Shown here in pieces: positions 20,101 to 31,083 of a stretch of DNA of 64,000 nucleotides (within the stretch, counting starts at the first letter, position 1; each line of letters opens with the position of its first letter). Under the pieces are notes generated by a model that saw only the letters and a list, made by a program, of their open reading frames with translations, ran no database searches and was not told the origin of the DNA. This stretch comes from Neisseria zalophi. Its GTDB lineage: Bacteria > Pseudomonadota > Gammaproteobacteria > Burkholderiales > Neisseriaceae. The stretch lies in assembly GCF_008807015.1 (NCBI RefSeq), contig NZ_CP031700.1:744001-808000 (forward strand). Direction: 5' to 3'. The translations under genes and the position numbers were made by a program.

Positions 20101-21310
20101 ATTGCGTATTTTTGATAACGATGCCTTTAGTCGTATTGAGCGCATGATTGTTGGCCAAAAAGCCAATGGCGGACCTCTGAAATTAGCTAAAGATAGTGAT
20201 ATTACATCTGAATATTTGGCTTCTCTGCCTAGCAAACATGACTGGTTTGATATCAGACTGGCAGATGAATCACTGGCAAAACAATTAGAGCTGATTAAAG
20301 TCAGCTTGCAGCAAAAACGTGCGGAAGCCGATGAATTATATGAAGTGAAAAAGAAAAAGCTGACTCAAGGCGACGAATTGCAGCCGGGTGTTCAGAAAAT
20401 GGTTAAAGTATTCATCGCCATCAAACGTCGTTTGCAAGCCGGTGACAAGATGGCAGGTCGACATGGTAATAAAGGTGTTGTATCCCGCATTCTGCCTGTA
20501 GAAGACATGCCTTATATGGCAGACGGCCGTCCGGTAGATATCGTGTTGAACCCGTTGGGCGTACCTAGCCGTATGAATATCGGTCAGATTTTGGAAGTCC
20601 ATTTGGGTTGGGCGGCAAAAGGCATTGGTGAGCGTATAGACCATATGTTGGCCGAACAAAGAAAAGTAAGTGATATCCGCGCCTTCTTGAACCAGCTCTA
20701 TAACAGCAGCGGTAAGCAGGAAAACCTTGATGATTTAAGTGATGAAGAGATTTTGGTTTTGGCTGAAAACTTGAAAGATGGTGCCACTTTTGCTTCACCT
20801 GTGTTTGACGGCGCAAAAGAAAACGAAATCTACGAGATGTTGAATCTTGCTTATCCGAGTGAAGATCCGGAAATACAAAAACTGGGCTTTAACGACAGCA
20901 AAACACAAATTACATTATATGACGGCCGCTCCGGCGAACCGTTTGACCGTAAAGTGACTGTCGGTGTGATGCATTATTTGAAACTACACCACTTGGTTGA
21001 TGAAAAAATGCATGCCCGTTCTACCGGTCCTTATAGTCTTGTGACACAACAACCGCTCGGTGGTAAAGCCCAATTCGGTGGCCAGCGTTTCGGTGAGATG
21101 GAGGTGTGGGCGCTAGAAGCTTACGGTGCAGCCTATACCTTACAAGAGATGTTGACAGTGAAGTCGGATGACGTGACAGGCCGTACCAAAATGTACGAAA
21201 ACATCGTTAAAGGTGAGCATAAAATCGATGCCGGCATGCCGGAGTCTTTCAATGTATTGGTGAAAGAAATCCGCTCATTGGGCTTGGATATCGATCTGGA
21301 ACGTTATTGA
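17132..21310 (+). CDS. rpoB: RNA polymerase subunit beta
   Basis: The 1392-residue product carries the standard beta-subunit blocks in order: N-terminal [13 protein letters not shown]; the rifampicin region around [20 protein letters not shown] with [20 protein letters not shown] (wild-type-looking residues); [10 protein letters not shown]; the active-site region [13 protein letters not shown]; and the C-terminal [20 protein letters not shown]. The ATG at 17132 is preferred over the one at 17120, which overlaps the Shine-Dalgarno TGGAG. A DUS-like 10-mer occurs near 19084. It heads the rpoBC unit. Confidence 0.98.
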   Translation: MSYSFTEKKRIRKSFAKRANVLGVPFLLATQLDSYSKFLQLDKLFNQRNDEGLQAAFNSIFPIVSHNGYARLEFVHYVLGEPLFDIPECQLRGITYAAPLRARIRLVILDKESSKPTVKEVRENEVYMGEIPLMTPSGSFVINGTERVIVSQLHRSPGVFFEHDRGKTHSSGKLLFSARIIPYRGSWLDFEFDPKDLLYFRIDRRRKMPVTILLKALGYDSEQILDIFYDKETFYLSKNGVQTDLIVNRLKGETAKLDIVDKDGNVLVAKGKRITAKNIRDISNAGLTRLDVDPESLLGKILSADLIVPDTGEVLAAANEEITEELLAKLDIHAVEKVETLYINELDQGGYISNTLRTDETADQQAARVAIYRMMRPGEPPTEEAVELLFNRLFFNEDSYDLSRVGRMKFNTRTYEQKLTDIQTNSWYGRLLNETFADAAEKGGFVLSVEDIVVSIATLVELRNGHGEVDDIDHLGNRRVRSVGELVENQFRSGLARVERAVKERLNQAESENLMPHDLINAKPVSAAIKEFFGSSQLSQFMDQTNPLSEITHKRRVSALGPGGLTRERAGFEVRDVHPTHYGRVCPIETPEGPNIGLINSLSVYARTNEYGFLETPYRRVIDGKVTDEIDYLSAIEEGRYVIAQANAELDSDGNLTGDLITCREKGETIMATADRVQYMDVATGQVVSVAASLIPFLEHDDANRALMGANMQRQAVPCLRPEKPMVGTGIERSVAVDSATAIVARRGGIVEYVDANRIVVRVHDAEATAGEVGVDIYNLMKFTRSNQSTNINQRPVVKAGDVLQRGDVVADGASTDLGELALGQNMTIAFMPWNGYNYEDSILISEKVAADDRYTSIHIEELNVVARDTKLGAEDITRDIPNLSERMQNRLDESGIVYIGAEVEAGDVLVGKVTPKGETQLTPEEKLLRAIFGEKASDVKDTSLRMPTGMSGTVIDVQVFTREGIQRDKRAQAIIDSELKRYRQDLSDQLRIFDNDAFSRIERMIVGQKANGGPLKLAKDSDITSEYLASLPSKHDWFDIRLADESLAKQLELIKVSLQQKRAEADELYEVKKKKLTQGDELQPGVQKMVKVFIAIKRRLQAGDKMAGRHGNKGVVSRILPVEDMPYMADGRPVDIVLNPLGVPSRMNIGQILEVHLGWAAKGIGERIDHMLAEQRKVSDIRAFLNQLYNSSGKQENLDDLSDEEILVLAENLKDGATFASPVFDGAKENEIYEMLNLAYPSEDPEIQKLGFNDSKTQITLYDGRSGEPFDRKVTVGVMHYLKLHHLVDEKMHARSTGPYSLVTQQPLGGKAQFGGQRFGEMEVWALEAYGAAYTLQEMLTVKSDDVTGRTKMYENIVKGEHKIDAGMPESFNVLVKEIRSLGLDIDLERY

Positions 21311-21327
21311 ATAATTACGGAACCGGT

Positions 21328-21360
21328 TTCAGACGGCCTATTTTAAGGAGGCCGTCTGAA
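21328..21360. repeat. Outward-facing DUS pair between rpoB and rpoC
   Basis: TTCAGACGGCCT and AGGCCGTCTGAA are separated by 9 bases, in the reverse order to the usual DUS terminators. It can form a hairpin, but what follows is A-rich, not a T-run, so it should not stop rpoBC transcription. Confidence 0.85.
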
Positions 21361-21399
21361 AAAAGATTTTCAAATAAGTGGCTTTAAAATTTGTTATAG

Positions 21400-21411
21400 G
21401 CCGTCTGAAAA
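21400..21411 (+). repeat. Third DUS in the rpoB-rpoC gap
   Basis: AGGCCGTCTGAA, 23 bp before the rpoC start. Its presence argues against longer upstream starts for rpoC. Confidence 0.9.
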
Positions 21412-21434
21412 TTACCGTTCCAAAAGGAGCAAAA

Positions 21435-24400
21435 ATGAATTTGTTAAACTTATTTAACCCGTTGCAGTCTGCCGGTATAGAAGAAGAATTTGATGCGATT
21501 AAAATTGGTATTGCATCTCCGGAAACTATCCGATCATGGTCTTATGGAGAGGTTAAAAAACCTGAAACCATTAACTATCGTACCTTTAAGCCTGAACGTG
21601 ATGGTTTGTTCTGTGCCAAAATTTTCGGCCCGGTTAAAGACTATGAATGTTTGTGCGGTAAATACAAACGCTTAAAATTTAAAGGCGTAACCTGTGAAAA
21701 ATGTGGCGTTGAAGTAACGTTGTCCAAAGTACGTCGTGAACGTATGGGACATATTGAGTTGGCTGCGCCTGTTGCGCATATTTGGTTCTTGAAATCCTTA
21801 CCTTCCCGTTTGGGTATGGTATTGGATATGACGCTGCGCGATATTGAGCGTGTATTGTATTTTGAGGCTTTTGTTGTCACCGATCCCGGTATGACACCGT
21901 TGCAACGTCGCCAATTGTTAACCGAAGACGATTACTACACCAAATTAGAAGAATATGGTGATGATTTCGACGCCAAAATGGGTGCCGAAGGCGTTCGTGA
22001 ATTATTGCGAAGCTTGGATATCACTTCAGAAATCGAAGTGTTGCGTCAAGAATTGGAATCAACAGGTTCTGATACTAAAATCAAAAAAATTGCTAAACGT
22101 TTGAAAGTACTGGAAGCATTCCAACGTTCAGGTATGAAACTTGAATGGATGATTATGGATGTGCTGCCGGTGTTGCCGCCTGATTTACGTCCGTTGGTAC
22201 CGTTGGATGGCGGTCGTTTTGCGACTTCTGATTTGAACGACTTATATCGTCGCGTAATTAACCGTAATAACCGTTTGAAACGTTTATTGGAGTTGCATGC
22301 GCCTGATATTATTGTTCGCAATGAAAAACGTATGCTGCAAGAAGCTGTAGATTCATTGTTGGATAACGGCCGTCGCGGTAAAGCCATGACCGGTGCGAAT
22401 AAGCGTCCGTTGAAATCATTGGCCGATATGATTAAAGGTAAAGGCGGTCGTTTCCGTCAAAACCTGCTGGGTAAACGTGTCGACTATTCCGGCCGTTCCG
22501 TGATTACCGTTGGCCCTTACTTGCGTCTGCATCAATGCGGTTTGCCGAAAAAAATGGCTTTGGAATTGTTTAAGCCGTTTATTTTCCATAAATTGGAAAA
22601 ACAAGGCTTGGCTTCAACCGTAAAAGCGGCAAAAAAATTGGTCGAGCAGGAAGTACCGGAAGTTTGGGATATTCTGGAAGAAGTGATTCGCGAACATCCG
22701 ATTATGTTGAACCGTGCGCCGACATTGCACCGTTTGGGTATTCAGGCTTTCGAACCGATTTTGATTGAAGGTAAAGCCATTCAGCTTCACCCGCTGGTTT
22801 GTGCGGCATTTAATGCCGACTTCGACGGTGACCAAATGGCCGTTCACGTTCCGTTGAGTTTAGAAGCACAAATGGAAGCGCGTACATTAATGTTGGCTTC
22901 TAATAACGTGTTGTCTCCTGCTAACGGCGAACCGATTATTGTACCTTCACAAGATATCGTATTGGGTCTGTATTACATGACCCGTGACCGCATCAATGCA
23001 AAAGGTGAAGGCAGCTTGTTTGCCGATGTTAAAGAAGTACATCGTGCCTACCATACCAAACAGGTTGAGCTCGGTACCAAAATTACCGTTCGTTTGCGTG
23101 AGTGGGAAAAGAATGAACAAGGAGAGTTCGAACCTGTTGTTAAGCGCTATGAAACAACGGTCGGTCGCGCTTTATTGAGCGAAATTCTGCCTAAAGGATT
23201 GCCTTTTGAATATGTTAATAAGGCATTGAAAAAGAAAGAAATTTCTAAGCTGATTAATGCTTCGTTCCGTTTGTGCGGATTGCGTGACACAGTTATTTTT
23301 GCCGACCATCTGATGTATATGGGCTTCGGTTTTGCAGCAAAAGGCGGTATTTCGATTTGTGTCGACGACATGGAAATTCCGAAAGAGAAAGCCTCATTGT
23401 TGGCTGAAGCACAAAGCGAAGTGAAAGAGATTGAAGACCAATACCGTCAAGGCTTGGTAACCAATGGCGAGCGCTATAACAAAGTAGTCGATATTTGGGG
23501 TCGTGCCGGCGATAGAATCGCCAAAGCGATGATGGATAATCTTTCTACGCAGAAAGTGCTTGACCGTGATGGTAATGAAGTCGATCAAGAGTCGTTTAAC
23601 TCTATTTATATGATGGCCGACTCCGGTGCTCGTGGTTCGGCTGCACAAATTAAACAGCTTTCCGGTATGCGTGGTTTGATGGCGAAACCGGATGGTTCCA
23701 TTATTGAAACGCCGATTACCTCTAACTTCCGTGAGGGTCTGACTGTATTGCAATACTTTATTGCGACACACGGTGCGCGTAAAGGTTTGGCGGATACCGC
23801 GTTGAAAACAGCCAACTCAGGTTATCTGACCCGTCGTTTGGTTGATGTGACCCAAGATTTGGTGGTGGTGGAAGACGATTGCGGTACCACTGATGGCTTT
23901 GTCATGAAGGCCGTTGTACAAGGTGGTGATGTGATTGAGCCGCTGCGTGACCGTATTTTAGGCCGGGTAACTGCTTCCGATGTGATTGATCCTTCAAGCG
24001 GAGAAACCTTGGTAGAGGCGGGTACATTATTAAATGAGCAATTGGTCGATATCATTGACCAATCCGGTGTCGATGAAGTTAAAGTCCGTACGCCGATTAC
24101 TTGTAAAACCCGTTATGGCTTGTGTGCACACTGCTATGGCCGTGACTTGGCACGAGGCAAGCTGGTGAATACCGGTGAAGCGGTTGGTGTGATTGCCGCT
24201 CAGTCTATCGGTGAGCCGGGTACTCAGTTGACCATGCGTACGTTCCACATCGGTGGTGCGGCTTCCCGTGCCGCAGCTGCAAGCCAAGTAGAGGCTAAGT
24301 CAAACGGTACCGCACGTTTTAGCAGCCAAATGCGTTATGTTGCCAACAATAAAGGCGAGTTGGTGGTGATTGGCCGCTCCAGTGAGTTGGTAATTCATGA

Positions 24401-25613
24401 TGAAATCGGCCGTGAACGTGAGCGTCATAAAGTACCTTACGGTGCCATCTTGTTGGTTCAAGACGGTGCGGCGGTGAAAGCGGGCCAAACCTTGGCAACA
24501 TGGGATCCGCATACCCGTCCGATGATTACCGAACATGCCGGCTTAATTAAGTTTGAGAATGTAGAAGAGGGCGTAACCGTTGCCAAACAGACTGATGATG
24601 TAACCGGTTTGTCTACATTGGTTGTGATTGACGGTAAGCGTCGTTCCGTATCTGCTTCTAAATTGTTGCGTCCGACCGTTAAACTGTTAGACGAAAACGG
24701 TGAAGAAATTTGTATGCCGGGTACGAAAACTGCAGTATCGATGACATTCCCTGTCGGTGCGGTGATTACGGTTCGGGAAGGCCAAGAAATCGGTAAGGGT
24801 GATGTATTGGCGCGTATTCCGCAAGCTTCATCTAAAACCCGTGATATTACCGGTGGTCTACCGCGTGTAGCCGAGTTGTTTGAAGCGCGTGTACCTAAAG
24901 ACGCAGGCATGTTGGCCGAAGTAACTGGTACCGTATCGTTTGGTAAAGAAACCAAAGGCAAACAGCGTTTGATTATTACCGATGTTGACGGTGTAGCTTA
25001 TGAAACGCTGATCTCTAAAGAGAAACAGATTTTGGTGCATGACGGTCAAGTAGTAAACCGTGGTGAAACCATTGTAGACGGTGCCGTTGATCCGCATGAT
25101 ATTCTGCGTTTACAAGGCATTGAAGCTTTGGCACGCTATATTGTGCAAGAGGTACAAGAGGTTTACCGTCTGCAAGGTGTGAAGATTTCCGATAAACACA
25201 TTGAAGTGATCATCCGTCAAATGCTGCGTCGTGTGAATATTGCTGATGCCGGTGAAACGGGCTTTATTACTGGTGAGCAAGTTGAGCGCGGTGATGTGAC
25301 CTTGGCCAATGAGCGGGCGGAAAAAGACGGCAAAGAGCCGGCTCGTTACGAAAATGTGTTATTGGGTATTACTAAAGCATCATTGTCAACCGACAGCTTT
25401 ATTTCAGCCGCTTCATTCCAAGAAACAACGCGAGTGCTGACAGAAGCTGCCATTATGGGTAAACAAGACGAACTGCGTGGTTTGAAAGAGAACGTGATTG
25501 TAGGCCGTCTGATTCCGGCCGGTACAGGTTTAACTTACCACCGTACTCGCCGCCAAACATGGCAGGCTCATCATGAAGCTGAAGTCAATGAACAAGTTGA
25601 TGAAGCACAATAA
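21435..25613 (+). CDS. rpoC: RNA polymerase subunit beta'
   Basis: The 1392-residue catalytic subunit begins [20 protein letters not shown]. It shows the N-terminal zinc site ([20 protein letters not shown]), the active-site [12 protein letters not shown] with the three Mg-binding aspartates, the bridge-helix region ending near [19 protein letters not shown], and the second zinc cluster with [13 protein letters not shown]. The start at 21435 has AAAGGAG eight bases upstream. A near-DUS (AGGCCGTCTGAT) occurs near 25503 in the 3' part. It is followed by a strong terminator. Confidence 0.98.
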   Translation: MNLLNLFNPLQSAGIEEEFDAIKIGIASPETIRSWSYGEVKKPETINYRTFKPERDGLFCAKIFGPVKDYECLCGKYKRLKFKGVTCEKCGVEVTLSKVRRERMGHIELAAPVAHIWFLKSLPSRLGMVLDMTLRDIERVLYFEAFVVTDPGMTPLQRRQLLTEDDYYTKLEEYGDDFDAKMGAEGVRELLRSLDITSEIEVLRQELESTGSDTKIKKIAKRLKVLEAFQRSGMKLEWMIMDVLPVLPPDLRPLVPLDGGRFATSDLNDLYRRVINRNNRLKRLLELHAPDIIVRNEKRMLQEAVDSLLDNGRRGKAMTGANKRPLKSLADMIKGKGGRFRQNLLGKRVDYSGRSVITVGPYLRLHQCGLPKKMALELFKPFIFHKLEKQGLASTVKAAKKLVEQEVPEVWDILEEVIREHPIMLNRAPTLHRLGIQAFEPILIEGKAIQLHPLVCAAFNADFDGDQMAVHVPLSLEAQMEARTLMLASNNVLSPANGEPIIVPSQDIVLGLYYMTRDRINAKGEGSLFADVKEVHRAYHTKQVELGTKITVRLREWEKNEQGEFEPVVKRYETTVGRALLSEILPKGLPFEYVNKALKKKEISKLINASFRLCGLRDTVIFADHLMYMGFGFAAKGGISICVDDMEIPKEKASLLAEAQSEVKEIEDQYRQGLVTNGERYNKVVDIWGRAGDRIAKAMMDNLSTQKVLDRDGNEVDQESFNSIYMMADSGARGSAAQIKQLSGMRGLMAKPDGSIIETPITSNFREGLTVLQYFIATHGARKGLADTALKTANSGYLTRRLVDVTQDLVVVEDDCGTTDGFVMKAVVQGGDVIEPLRDRILGRVTASDVIDPSSGETLVEAGTLLNEQLVDIIDQSGVDEVKVRTPITCKTRYGLCAHCYGRDLARGKLVNTGEAVGVIAAQSIGEPGTQLTMRTFHIGGAASRAAAASQVEAKSNGTARFSSQMRYVANNKGELVVIGRSSELVIHDEIGRERERHKVPYGAILLVQDGAAVKAGQTLATWDPHTRPMITEHAGLIKFENVEEGVTVAKQTDDVTGLSTLVVIDGKRRSVSASKLLRPTVKLLDENGEEICMPGTKTAVSMTFPVGAVITVREGQEIGKGDVLARIPQASSKTRDITGGLPRVAELFEARVPKDAGMLAEVTGTVSFGKETKGKQRLIITDVDGVAYETLISKEKQILVHDGQVVNRGETIVDGAVDPHDILRLQGIEALARYIVQEVQEVYRLQGVKISDKHIEVIIRQMLRRVNIADAGETGFITGEQVERGDVTLANERAEKDGKEPARYENVLLGITKASLSTDSFISAASFQETTRVLTEAAIMGKQDELRGLKENVIVGRLIPAGTGLTYHRTRRQTWQAHHEAEVNEQVDEAQ

Positions 25614-25634
25614 AGTTATTACTTATCTTTATTG

Positions 25635-25671
25635 AAAAAAACGCCAATTGAAATTTCAATTGGCGTTTTTT
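25635..25671 (+). terminator. Terminator of the rpoBC operon
   Basis: AACGCCAATTGAAA/TTTCAATTGGCGTT perfect stem with T6 at the 3' end and A6 at the 5' side. Confidence 0.95.
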
Positions 25672-25902
25672 ATGAAAGTAAATAGGATAGGTATTTGTAT
25701 CATTTAAGCGAAATGTCAATATTTCTTATTGGAGGTTTTAATATCGCTATCTTATAAGGTTAGTTTCCTATATTGCTATATATCTTTTCAGTTCTATGTT
25801 TTATTAAATAGATTAAGACATCAGTCTGTGTAAAATGTTTTATATGCAAGTATTTAGGTATTGTTTTATTTTGATTTACTTTAAAGTGATATAGAAATTA
25901 AA

Positions 25903-25931
25903 AGGCCGTCTGAATATTCAAACGGCCTTTA
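25903..25931 (-). terminator. Inverted DUS pair downstream of mscL
   Basis: AGGCCGTCTGAA and a near-match TTCAAACGGCCT (one changed base) flank 4 bases, just after the mscL stop on the minus strand. Confidence 0.8.
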
Positions 25932-25950
25932 ATAAGTAAATAGCTGTGTA

Positions 25951-26382
25951 TTATTTGTTCAATGAATCACGAATTTCACGTAATAGTAAGATTTCTTCAG
26001 AAGGTTCTGCAGGTGCTTCTTCTACTACGGGTTGCTCACGTTTCATTTTATTAATTAGTTTGATAACAATAAAAATAGCCGCTGCCACAATCACGAAGCT
26101 GATCAGTGTATTGATAAACAGGCCGATATTCATAGTTACCGCACCTACTTCTTGTGCTGCTGCAACACTAGCATAAGGCGCTGGTGTTGTACCTTCTTTT
26201 AGCGTAATAAAAAGGTTGGAGAAATCTACACCACCAATCAATATACCGATAGGCGGCATAATGACATCGTCTACCAAAGATTTAACAATGCCACTGAAGG
26301 CTGTACCGATAACCATACCGACAGCTAGGTCGATTACGTTACCGCGCATAATAAACTCTTTAAATTCTTTTGCTAAAGACAT
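25951..26382 (-). CDS. mscL: Large-conductance mechanosensitive channel MscL
   Basis: Inner-membrane emergency valve that opens on osmotic downshock. The 143-residue product starts SLAKEFKEFIMRGNVIDLAVG (N-terminal amphipathic helix and start of TM1), has the pore segment AVGMVIGTAFSGIVKSLVDDVIMP with the glycine-packed constriction, a periplasmic loop, TM2 (about 78-100) and a charged C-terminal helix. Length is typical. It is a single gene on the minus strand, converging with rpoC. Confidence 0.97.
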   Translation of the reverse strand: MSLAKEFKEFIMRGNVIDLAVGMVIGTAFSGIVKSLVDDVIMPPIGILIGGVDFSNLFITLKEGTTPAPYASVAAAQEVGAVTMNIGLFINTLISFVIVAAAIFIVIKLINKMKREQPVVEEAPAEPSEEILLLREIRDSLNK

Positions 26383-26670
26383 TACATTTCCTTTCTTGAA
26401 ATCATATATGCAATAATGAATATTGTTGTTCTAAACCCAAACTGCGCATGGTACTGGATTTATTGCAACAATATGTATTTGATTGTTAAGTTTTGTTTTT
26501 TCGGCAGATAATTGCAGTTTTAGTTTCCATCAGAACTCAAAAAAGACCGTCTGTTAAGAAATGTAGTATTTTTACCAAAAGCAAAAAGGCCGACCTAAGC
26601 AATCCGGAGTATTGAATACTGCCTGTGCATTTAGTCAGCCCTTGAGCCATAAAGTTCATCATAAGTTGTG

Positions 26671-27150
26671 TTAACGGTTTTTAAACCAACTACCCCATAG
26701 TAATAATAGTACAAAGCCGAAATACAAAATGCTCCATACAGGTAAGGGAATACCTAAAAAATAATCAGGTATGGCACAGTCACCAAACCCTCTGATGATT
26801 GGTTCGTATAAATCGAACAGCGGCCAATCACGTAAACGAAATGTCCAAGGAGCGCCGCAAGAGGGGGCTGTGCCGGGAGGTAGGCTTTGAAGGTAAATTT
26901 GGTAGATAGCGACCCCCATACCGTACAAGGCAGGAATGCTCACTAAAATAGCACGTACGGTACGACCTAATCGGGTGGCCTGTTTGCCAAATACAGTAAG
27001 CAGGGCCATTATGCCGACAGCGATAACGGCCAACCGTTGCAAGATACATAATACACAAGGATTCATTCCCATGACGTATTGTGCAAAGAGTGAGCCGATA
27101 GTGGTCAGTATGGATAATACAACAATTAACCACAGTGATTTTCGAAACAT
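26671..27150 (-). CDS. dsbB: Disulfide bond formation protein DsbB
   Basis: Inner-membrane quinone reductase that reoxidises DsbA. The 159-residue product has four membrane helices, the first periplasmic cysteine pair as NPCVLCILQR (CxxC), and the second pair in the second loop (PSCGAP and FGDCAIPDY). Both redox pairs are present, so it should be functional. About 80 bp separate it from tyrA, which is read in the same direction. Confidence 0.95.
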   Translation of the reverse strand: MFRKSLWLIVVLSILTTIGSLFAQYVMGMNPCVLCILQRLAVIAVGIMALLTVFGKQATRLGRTVRAILVSIPALYGMGVAIYQIYLQSLPPGTAPSCGAPWTFRLRDWPLFDLYEPIIRGFGDCAIPDYFLGIPLPVWSILYFGFVLLLLWGSWFKNR

Positions 27151-27207
27151 ATTTGTTATGACTCCATTTTTTGTATTCGATATGGGTTTAAGATTACCTG
27201 AATAAGT

Positions 27208-27219
27208 TTCAGACGGCCT
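27208..27219. repeat. DUS between tyrA and dsbB
   Basis: Single TTCAGACGGCCT just downstream of the tyrA stop; no partner arm nearby. Confidence 0.9.
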
Positions 27220-27230
27220 TTAGCTTGTAT

Positions 27231-28112
27231 CTATTGTAATGCAGCCCAAGCATCTCTGGCCTGCTTTGCTTGTTCAAAGTATCGGTGAAGTGCATCAGTA
27301 TCACCATTCTCCAACATTGTAGCGAGTCGGGCTAGTTGGGCTTGTTGTCCACTTAATAATGCAAGCAGACTATTTTTATTTTCTAAGCAGATATCTGTCC
27401 AAATATCCGGATGGCTGGAGGCTATGCGGGTGAAATCGCGAAAACCTGAAGCGGCAAAATCAAAATAAACCTGTCCTTTTGGATGGTTCGCTATCTGATT
27501 TACATAAGCATAAGCTAAGACATGTGGCAGGTGTGATACTGCTGCAAAAATACTGTCGTGCTCGCTGGCACTCATTTGATGAGTCTGTGCGCCGACAGCC
27601 TGCCACAATGATGATACCCAATTCAAACTTTCAGTGTCTTCCTGTCCATGGGGGCAGATAATCAGCTTTTTATCTTGGAACAAGCCGAATTGAGCTGCCA
27701 AAGCACCACTGCGGTCTGAACCGGCAATAGGATGAGTTGCAATGCAGCGGGGCAAGTGATGCGGTAGATATTTTTGAAATGAATTGATTGCAGATTGTTT
27801 GGTACTACCGACATCAATTAATACACTATGTCTGTCAAGCACGTCCGAAAGTTGATGACAAACAGTAGGCAAGGTAGAAACAGGTGTTGCTATAATCACC
27901 AAATCGGCTCCGGCAAGTGCTTCGGTAGTAATCTGATTGAAAGCCACATCAATCACTTTGCGTTCTATTGCCCGTTCAAGATTGTCACGGTTAAGATCAA
28001 TACCTGTTACCGAGGTTACCAAACCTTTATGTTTTAAATCGAGTACAAACGAACCACCTATCAGGCCGACACCTATTAGGGTAATATGTTTGGGCGGAGT
28101 AGGATTATTCAT
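27231..28112 (-). CDS. tyrA: Prephenate dehydrogenase
   Basis: Converts prephenate to 4-hydroxyphenylpyruvate in tyrosine synthesis. The N-terminal Rossmann fold has the NAD-binding motif GVGLIGGSF near residue 14, VIIATPVS, and DVGSTKQSAI; HPIAGSDRSG carries a catalytic-site histidine. Length (293) is typical for the monofunctional enzyme with no chorismate mutase fused. The ATG at 28112 places the nucleotide motif at the usual distance; an upstream ATG at 28133 would add seven residues and cannot be excluded. Confidence 0.93.
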   Translation of the reverse strand: MNNPTPPKHITLIGVGLIGGSFVLDLKHKGLVTSVTGIDLNRDNLERAIERKVIDVAFNQITTEALAGADLVIIATPVSTLPTVCHQLSDVLDRHSVLIDVGSTKQSAINSFQKYLPHHLPRCIATHPIAGSDRSGALAAQFGLFQDKKLIICPHGQEDTESLNWVSSLWQAVGAQTHQMSASEHDSIFAAVSHLPHVLAYAYVNQIANHPKGQVYFDFAASGFRDFTRIASSHPDIWTDICLENKNSLLALLSGQQAQLARLATMLENGDTDALHRYFEQAKQARDAWAALQ

Positions 28113-28190
28113 TGGACAGCAAGTTAAAACCATTAAAGTTCGCAGTTTACTCCAACCGCTGTTTGCTTAATAGTCTTAATGCTATTCTAT

Positions 28191-29840
28191 TTAATGTTTA
28201 CCTGATCGCCAAATCGACCAGATAATCCAAATACTGTTGCCCAATGCCAAGAGATAACCAATAAACCCCAACCATTTTGGACCGGTTTCTATGCTCATCA
28301 CGATTGAAGAACCGATAATTAATGCTGCAGTGACTATGCCCATAGTCATGCGGTTTGTCGCATGATCAATTTGATGGCTAAGTTGGTTGAAATGTTTGAA
28401 ATCAAGATGGATGCCGACCTGGCCTTTTTGTAGGCGGCGGCTGAGGCGGAAAATATTTTGTGGCAGCTCATCTAAAGCTTGGGCAATGGTTTGTGCGTGT
28501 ACTTTACTTTTTCGTAATAGATATTCAGATGAAATACGTTCATTGAAAACTTCTTCAACAATTGGTTTGGCTTGTTCGAGCAGCTCAACACTGCCATCTA
28601 GCCGCTTAACCACGCCTTCAAGAGTAATCAGTGTTTTAAATAACATGACCAAGTCCCCTGGCAATGTTAAGCTATGGCGGCGCATGAGTTGGGTAATATC
28701 GTTGATAACTTGACTGATTCGTAAATCACGTATTGGTGTGTGTTCGTAATTTAATAACATTTCCAATACGTCGGCACCCAGCAGGTTTTCATCAGGTAAG
28801 TCACCTTGTGCCCAATTGCTCAATACATATTGCATGGTAAATTGATCATGGCGGGTGAGTGCATTAATCAGGCGCACGATTTCTCGGCGGCGCGTATTAC
28901 TGAGATGGCCGACCAGCCCGAAGTCGATAAAGGTAATACAACCATTGTGGTTGATAAAAATATTACCGGGATGTGGATCGGCATGGAAAAAACCTTGTTT
29001 CAATATCATAGTGAACAGGGTGTCGGTAATCTGTTTTGCCAGATGGCGGCGCGTATCTGTATCAAATGTTTCGGACGGTATATTTTTTAATAAAGTATCG
29101 CTGATATATTCTTGTACAAGAATATGCCGGTTGGAATATTCTTGATACACTTTGGGAATATGGACAAAATTATCTTTTTCGAAAGTCGAAGCAAACCGCT
29201 GCATATAGCGTAGCTCAACTGACAAATCGGTTTCTTTCGCTAAGCTGCGGGAGAAATACTGTACCATTTGCACGGGTCGGTAACGTCGTGTTTCAGGAAT
29301 TTCTGATTCAATAAGATTAGCTAAATGGGTTAAAATACGCAAATCCGCCTGAATGGTGGATTCGATATCGGGTCGTTTGATTTTAACGGCAACAGTCTCA
29401 CCATTTAATAGTTCGGCGCGGTGTACTTGGGCGATAGAGGCGCTTCCGATAGGAGTTGGATCGATATTTTTAAATATTTCCCCGATAGGCCGTTCCAGAT
29501 ATGATTCGATAAATGTGCGGATATCGGCTGTTGGAATGGGGGTAACATTACTTTGCAGCTGTTCAAATTCCTCAATCCATTCGGCGCTGAAAATATCTAC
29601 ACGGGTAGAAAGTACCTGACCGAGTTTAACAAATGTCGGTCCCAATTCTTCAAACGCCATACGGAAACGGCGGGGCGTACTCATATAGCGGCTTGAGGGA
29701 TCGGGATGGGTATCAATGGTACCTTGATAAGACAATTTGATACGTTGTACAAATTCGCCCAAACCGTATTTGCTCAAAATGCCGATAATCTCGCGCATAC
29801 GTGGGAAGTCGCGCATGGCAAGTAATGTTGGAATCATCAT
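28191..29840 (-). CDS. ubiB: UbiB-type ubiquinone biosynthesis kinase-like protein
   Basis: Atypical ABC1/ADCK ATPase needed for ubiquinone synthesis, membrane bound. The 549-residue product has the family KxGQ motif as FVKLGQVLSTR, the Ala-rich nucleotide loop (SASIAQVHRA), the invariant lysine in VAVKIKRP, HADPHPGN (the catalytic-loop equivalent) and DFGLVG (the metal-binding Asp), then two hydrophobic helices at the C-terminus (about 495-545). Two adjacent ATGs at 29840 and 29837 are possible starts. Confidence 0.93.
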   Translation of the reverse strand: MMIPTLLAMRDFPRMREIIGILSKYGLGEFVQRIKLSYQGTIDTHPDPSSRYMSTPRRFRMAFEELGPTFVKLGQVLSTRVDIFSAEWIEEFEQLQSNVTPIPTADIRTFIESYLERPIGEIFKNIDPTPIGSASIAQVHRAELLNGETVAVKIKRPDIESTIQADLRILTHLANLIESEIPETRRYRPVQMVQYFSRSLAKETDLSVELRYMQRFASTFEKDNFVHIPKVYQEYSNRHILVQEYISDTLLKNIPSETFDTDTRRHLAKQITDTLFTMILKQGFFHADPHPGNIFINHNGCITFIDFGLVGHLSNTRRREIVRLINALTRHDQFTMQYVLSNWAQGDLPDENLLGADVLEMLLNYEHTPIRDLRISQVINDITQLMRRHSLTLPGDLVMLFKTLITLEGVVKRLDGSVELLEQAKPIVEEVFNERISSEYLLRKSKVHAQTIAQALDELPQNIFRLSRRLQKGQVGIHLDFKHFNQLSHQIDHATNRMTMGIVTAALIIGSSIVMSIETGPKWLGFIGYLLALGNSIWIIWSIWRSGKH

Positions 29841-30026
29841 AGCTTTTGCTGTATCTTAGCGGCTGATTTCAGAATTTAATGGTTATTTCACAAAAAATAG
29901 GTAAACATTGCGTTATCATTCCAACTTTGTGGCAGATAAAACGGCAATGTATTATCTCAATGTCTATACAGAATAACATAAAAGACAGGTAAGACTGTCT
30001 GAAAAGTAATACACGGAATATTATAG

Positions 30027-30605
30027 ATGAATAATTTTAAACGATTGTTTGCTACTACTGTTACAACCGTGTGCTTAATGTTGGCAGATATACAACTCGC
30101 GCATGCCGACGAAATTGAAAACTTATTACGTTTACAAGCACAAGATGGATTCGTACAAGCGGTAGGTCATCAGGATAGTGAAAGTCAGAGTATTAGCGGC
30201 AGTGATGCCGATGATTTAATTAAAAGTGCAATGGGGCTGCTTGGAGTAGCTTACCGCTACGGCGGCAGTTCTGTCCGTACTGGTTTTGATTGTAGTGGCT
30301 TTATGCAGCATATTTTCAAAAACAGTATGCAAATTAATCTGCCGCGCACTTCGGCACAACAAGCCAAAATGGGTGTGCATGTCAACCGTAGTGATTTGCA
30401 ACCGGGTGATATGGTATTTTTCCGAACAATGGGTAAAGGGCGCATTTCACATGTTGGTCTTTATATCGGTAACAATCGTTTCATTCATGCCCCTCGTACC
30501 GGTAAAAATATCGAAATTACCAGCTTAAGCAATAAGTATTGGAATTCGAAATATGCTTTTGGCCGTCGTGTAAAAAAAAATGACCCGTCACGTTTTTTAA
30601 ATTAA
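30027..30605 (+). CDS. Exported NlpC/P60-family peptidoglycan hydrolase
   Basis: A 192-residue secreted cysteine peptidase that probably cuts cell-wall peptides. The signal peptide ends near AHA|DE. The catalytic domain (about 70-185) has the nucleophile in FDCSGFM, the histidine in ISHVGLYIG and a third polar residue region in FIHAPRTGK. The N-terminal linker has no recognised binding domain. A small conserved gene follows after 10 bp in the same direction. Confidence 0.92.
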   Translation: MNNFKRLFATTVTTVCLMLADIQLAHADEIENLLRLQAQDGFVQAVGHQDSESQSISGSDADDLIKSAMGLLGVAYRYGGSSVRTGFDCSGFMQHIFKNSMQINLPRTSAQQAKMGVHVNRSDLQPGDMVFFRTMGKGRISHVGLYIGNNRFIHAPRTGKNIEITSLSNKYWNSKYAFGRRVKKNDPSRFLN

Positions 30606-30615
30606 AGGGGCAGTC

Positions 30616-30828
30616 ATGAGTATGCCGGAAATGCCGAAATGGTATGGCGATGATGGTGAAATCGTTTCCTGTACCGAAAAAATCAAAGTCATGACTGAAA
30701 ATATGACCGAACTTTTTCAGACGGCTCAAGATACGTTTGAAGATGCTTTGTTGATGGGGTGTAGTGAAGCACAATTGCGGGAATATTTGCAGCGTTTGGT
30801 TGATGGTGTAGAAAATCCTTATAAATAA
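30616..30828 (+). CDS. Small conserved protein of unknown function
   Basis: 70 residues, acidic, with no signal peptide or membrane segment. The ATG at 30616 follows AAAGGGG at a good distance, which supports translation. A DUS-like core is read in frame as LFQTAQ. I do not recognise a family. Its tight spacing behind the NlpC/P60 gene suggests co-expression. ATGs at 30616 and 30622 are both possible. Confidence 0.7.
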   Translation: MSMPEMPKWYGDDGEIVSCTEKIKVMTENMTELFQTAQDTFEDALLMGCSEAQLREYLQRLVDGVENPYK

Positions 30829-30903
30829 GCTGATAGCATTAAGATTGGCTCTGCCGTTTGCCCATAGTATTTATAATATAGGCTGTGATACGCCGGCAAA
30901 GAT

Positions 30904-30915
30904 AGGCCGTCTGAA
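30904..30915 (+). repeat. DUS
   Basis: AGGCCGTCTGAA downstream of the 70-residue gene. A reverse copy is at 31006-31017, 90 bp away, too far for a simple terminator. Confidence 0.9.
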
Positions 30916-31005
30916 TAATATTTATTTATGATAGCTAAATTATCCGTTGATAATTTATATGGTAGAGGATTTATCTACCTGTTTTCTTTTATATTCTCAC
31001 ATCCT

Positions 31006-31017
31006 TTCAGACGGCCT
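31006..31017 (-). repeat. DUS
   Basis: TTCAGACGGCCT in the leader of the lrgA-like gene. Confidence 0.9.
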
Positions 31018-31083
31018 CATTGCTATTGTTAGACTATTATCATAAAAAGATTGAGAGAAAAGGAAAAGAGGAGCACGCCAGTA

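Noticed and set aside
21328..21360. Terminator between rpoB and rpoC
   Set aside because: The hairpin is strong, but it is followed by an A-rich stretch rather than a T-run, and stopping here would separate beta from beta'.
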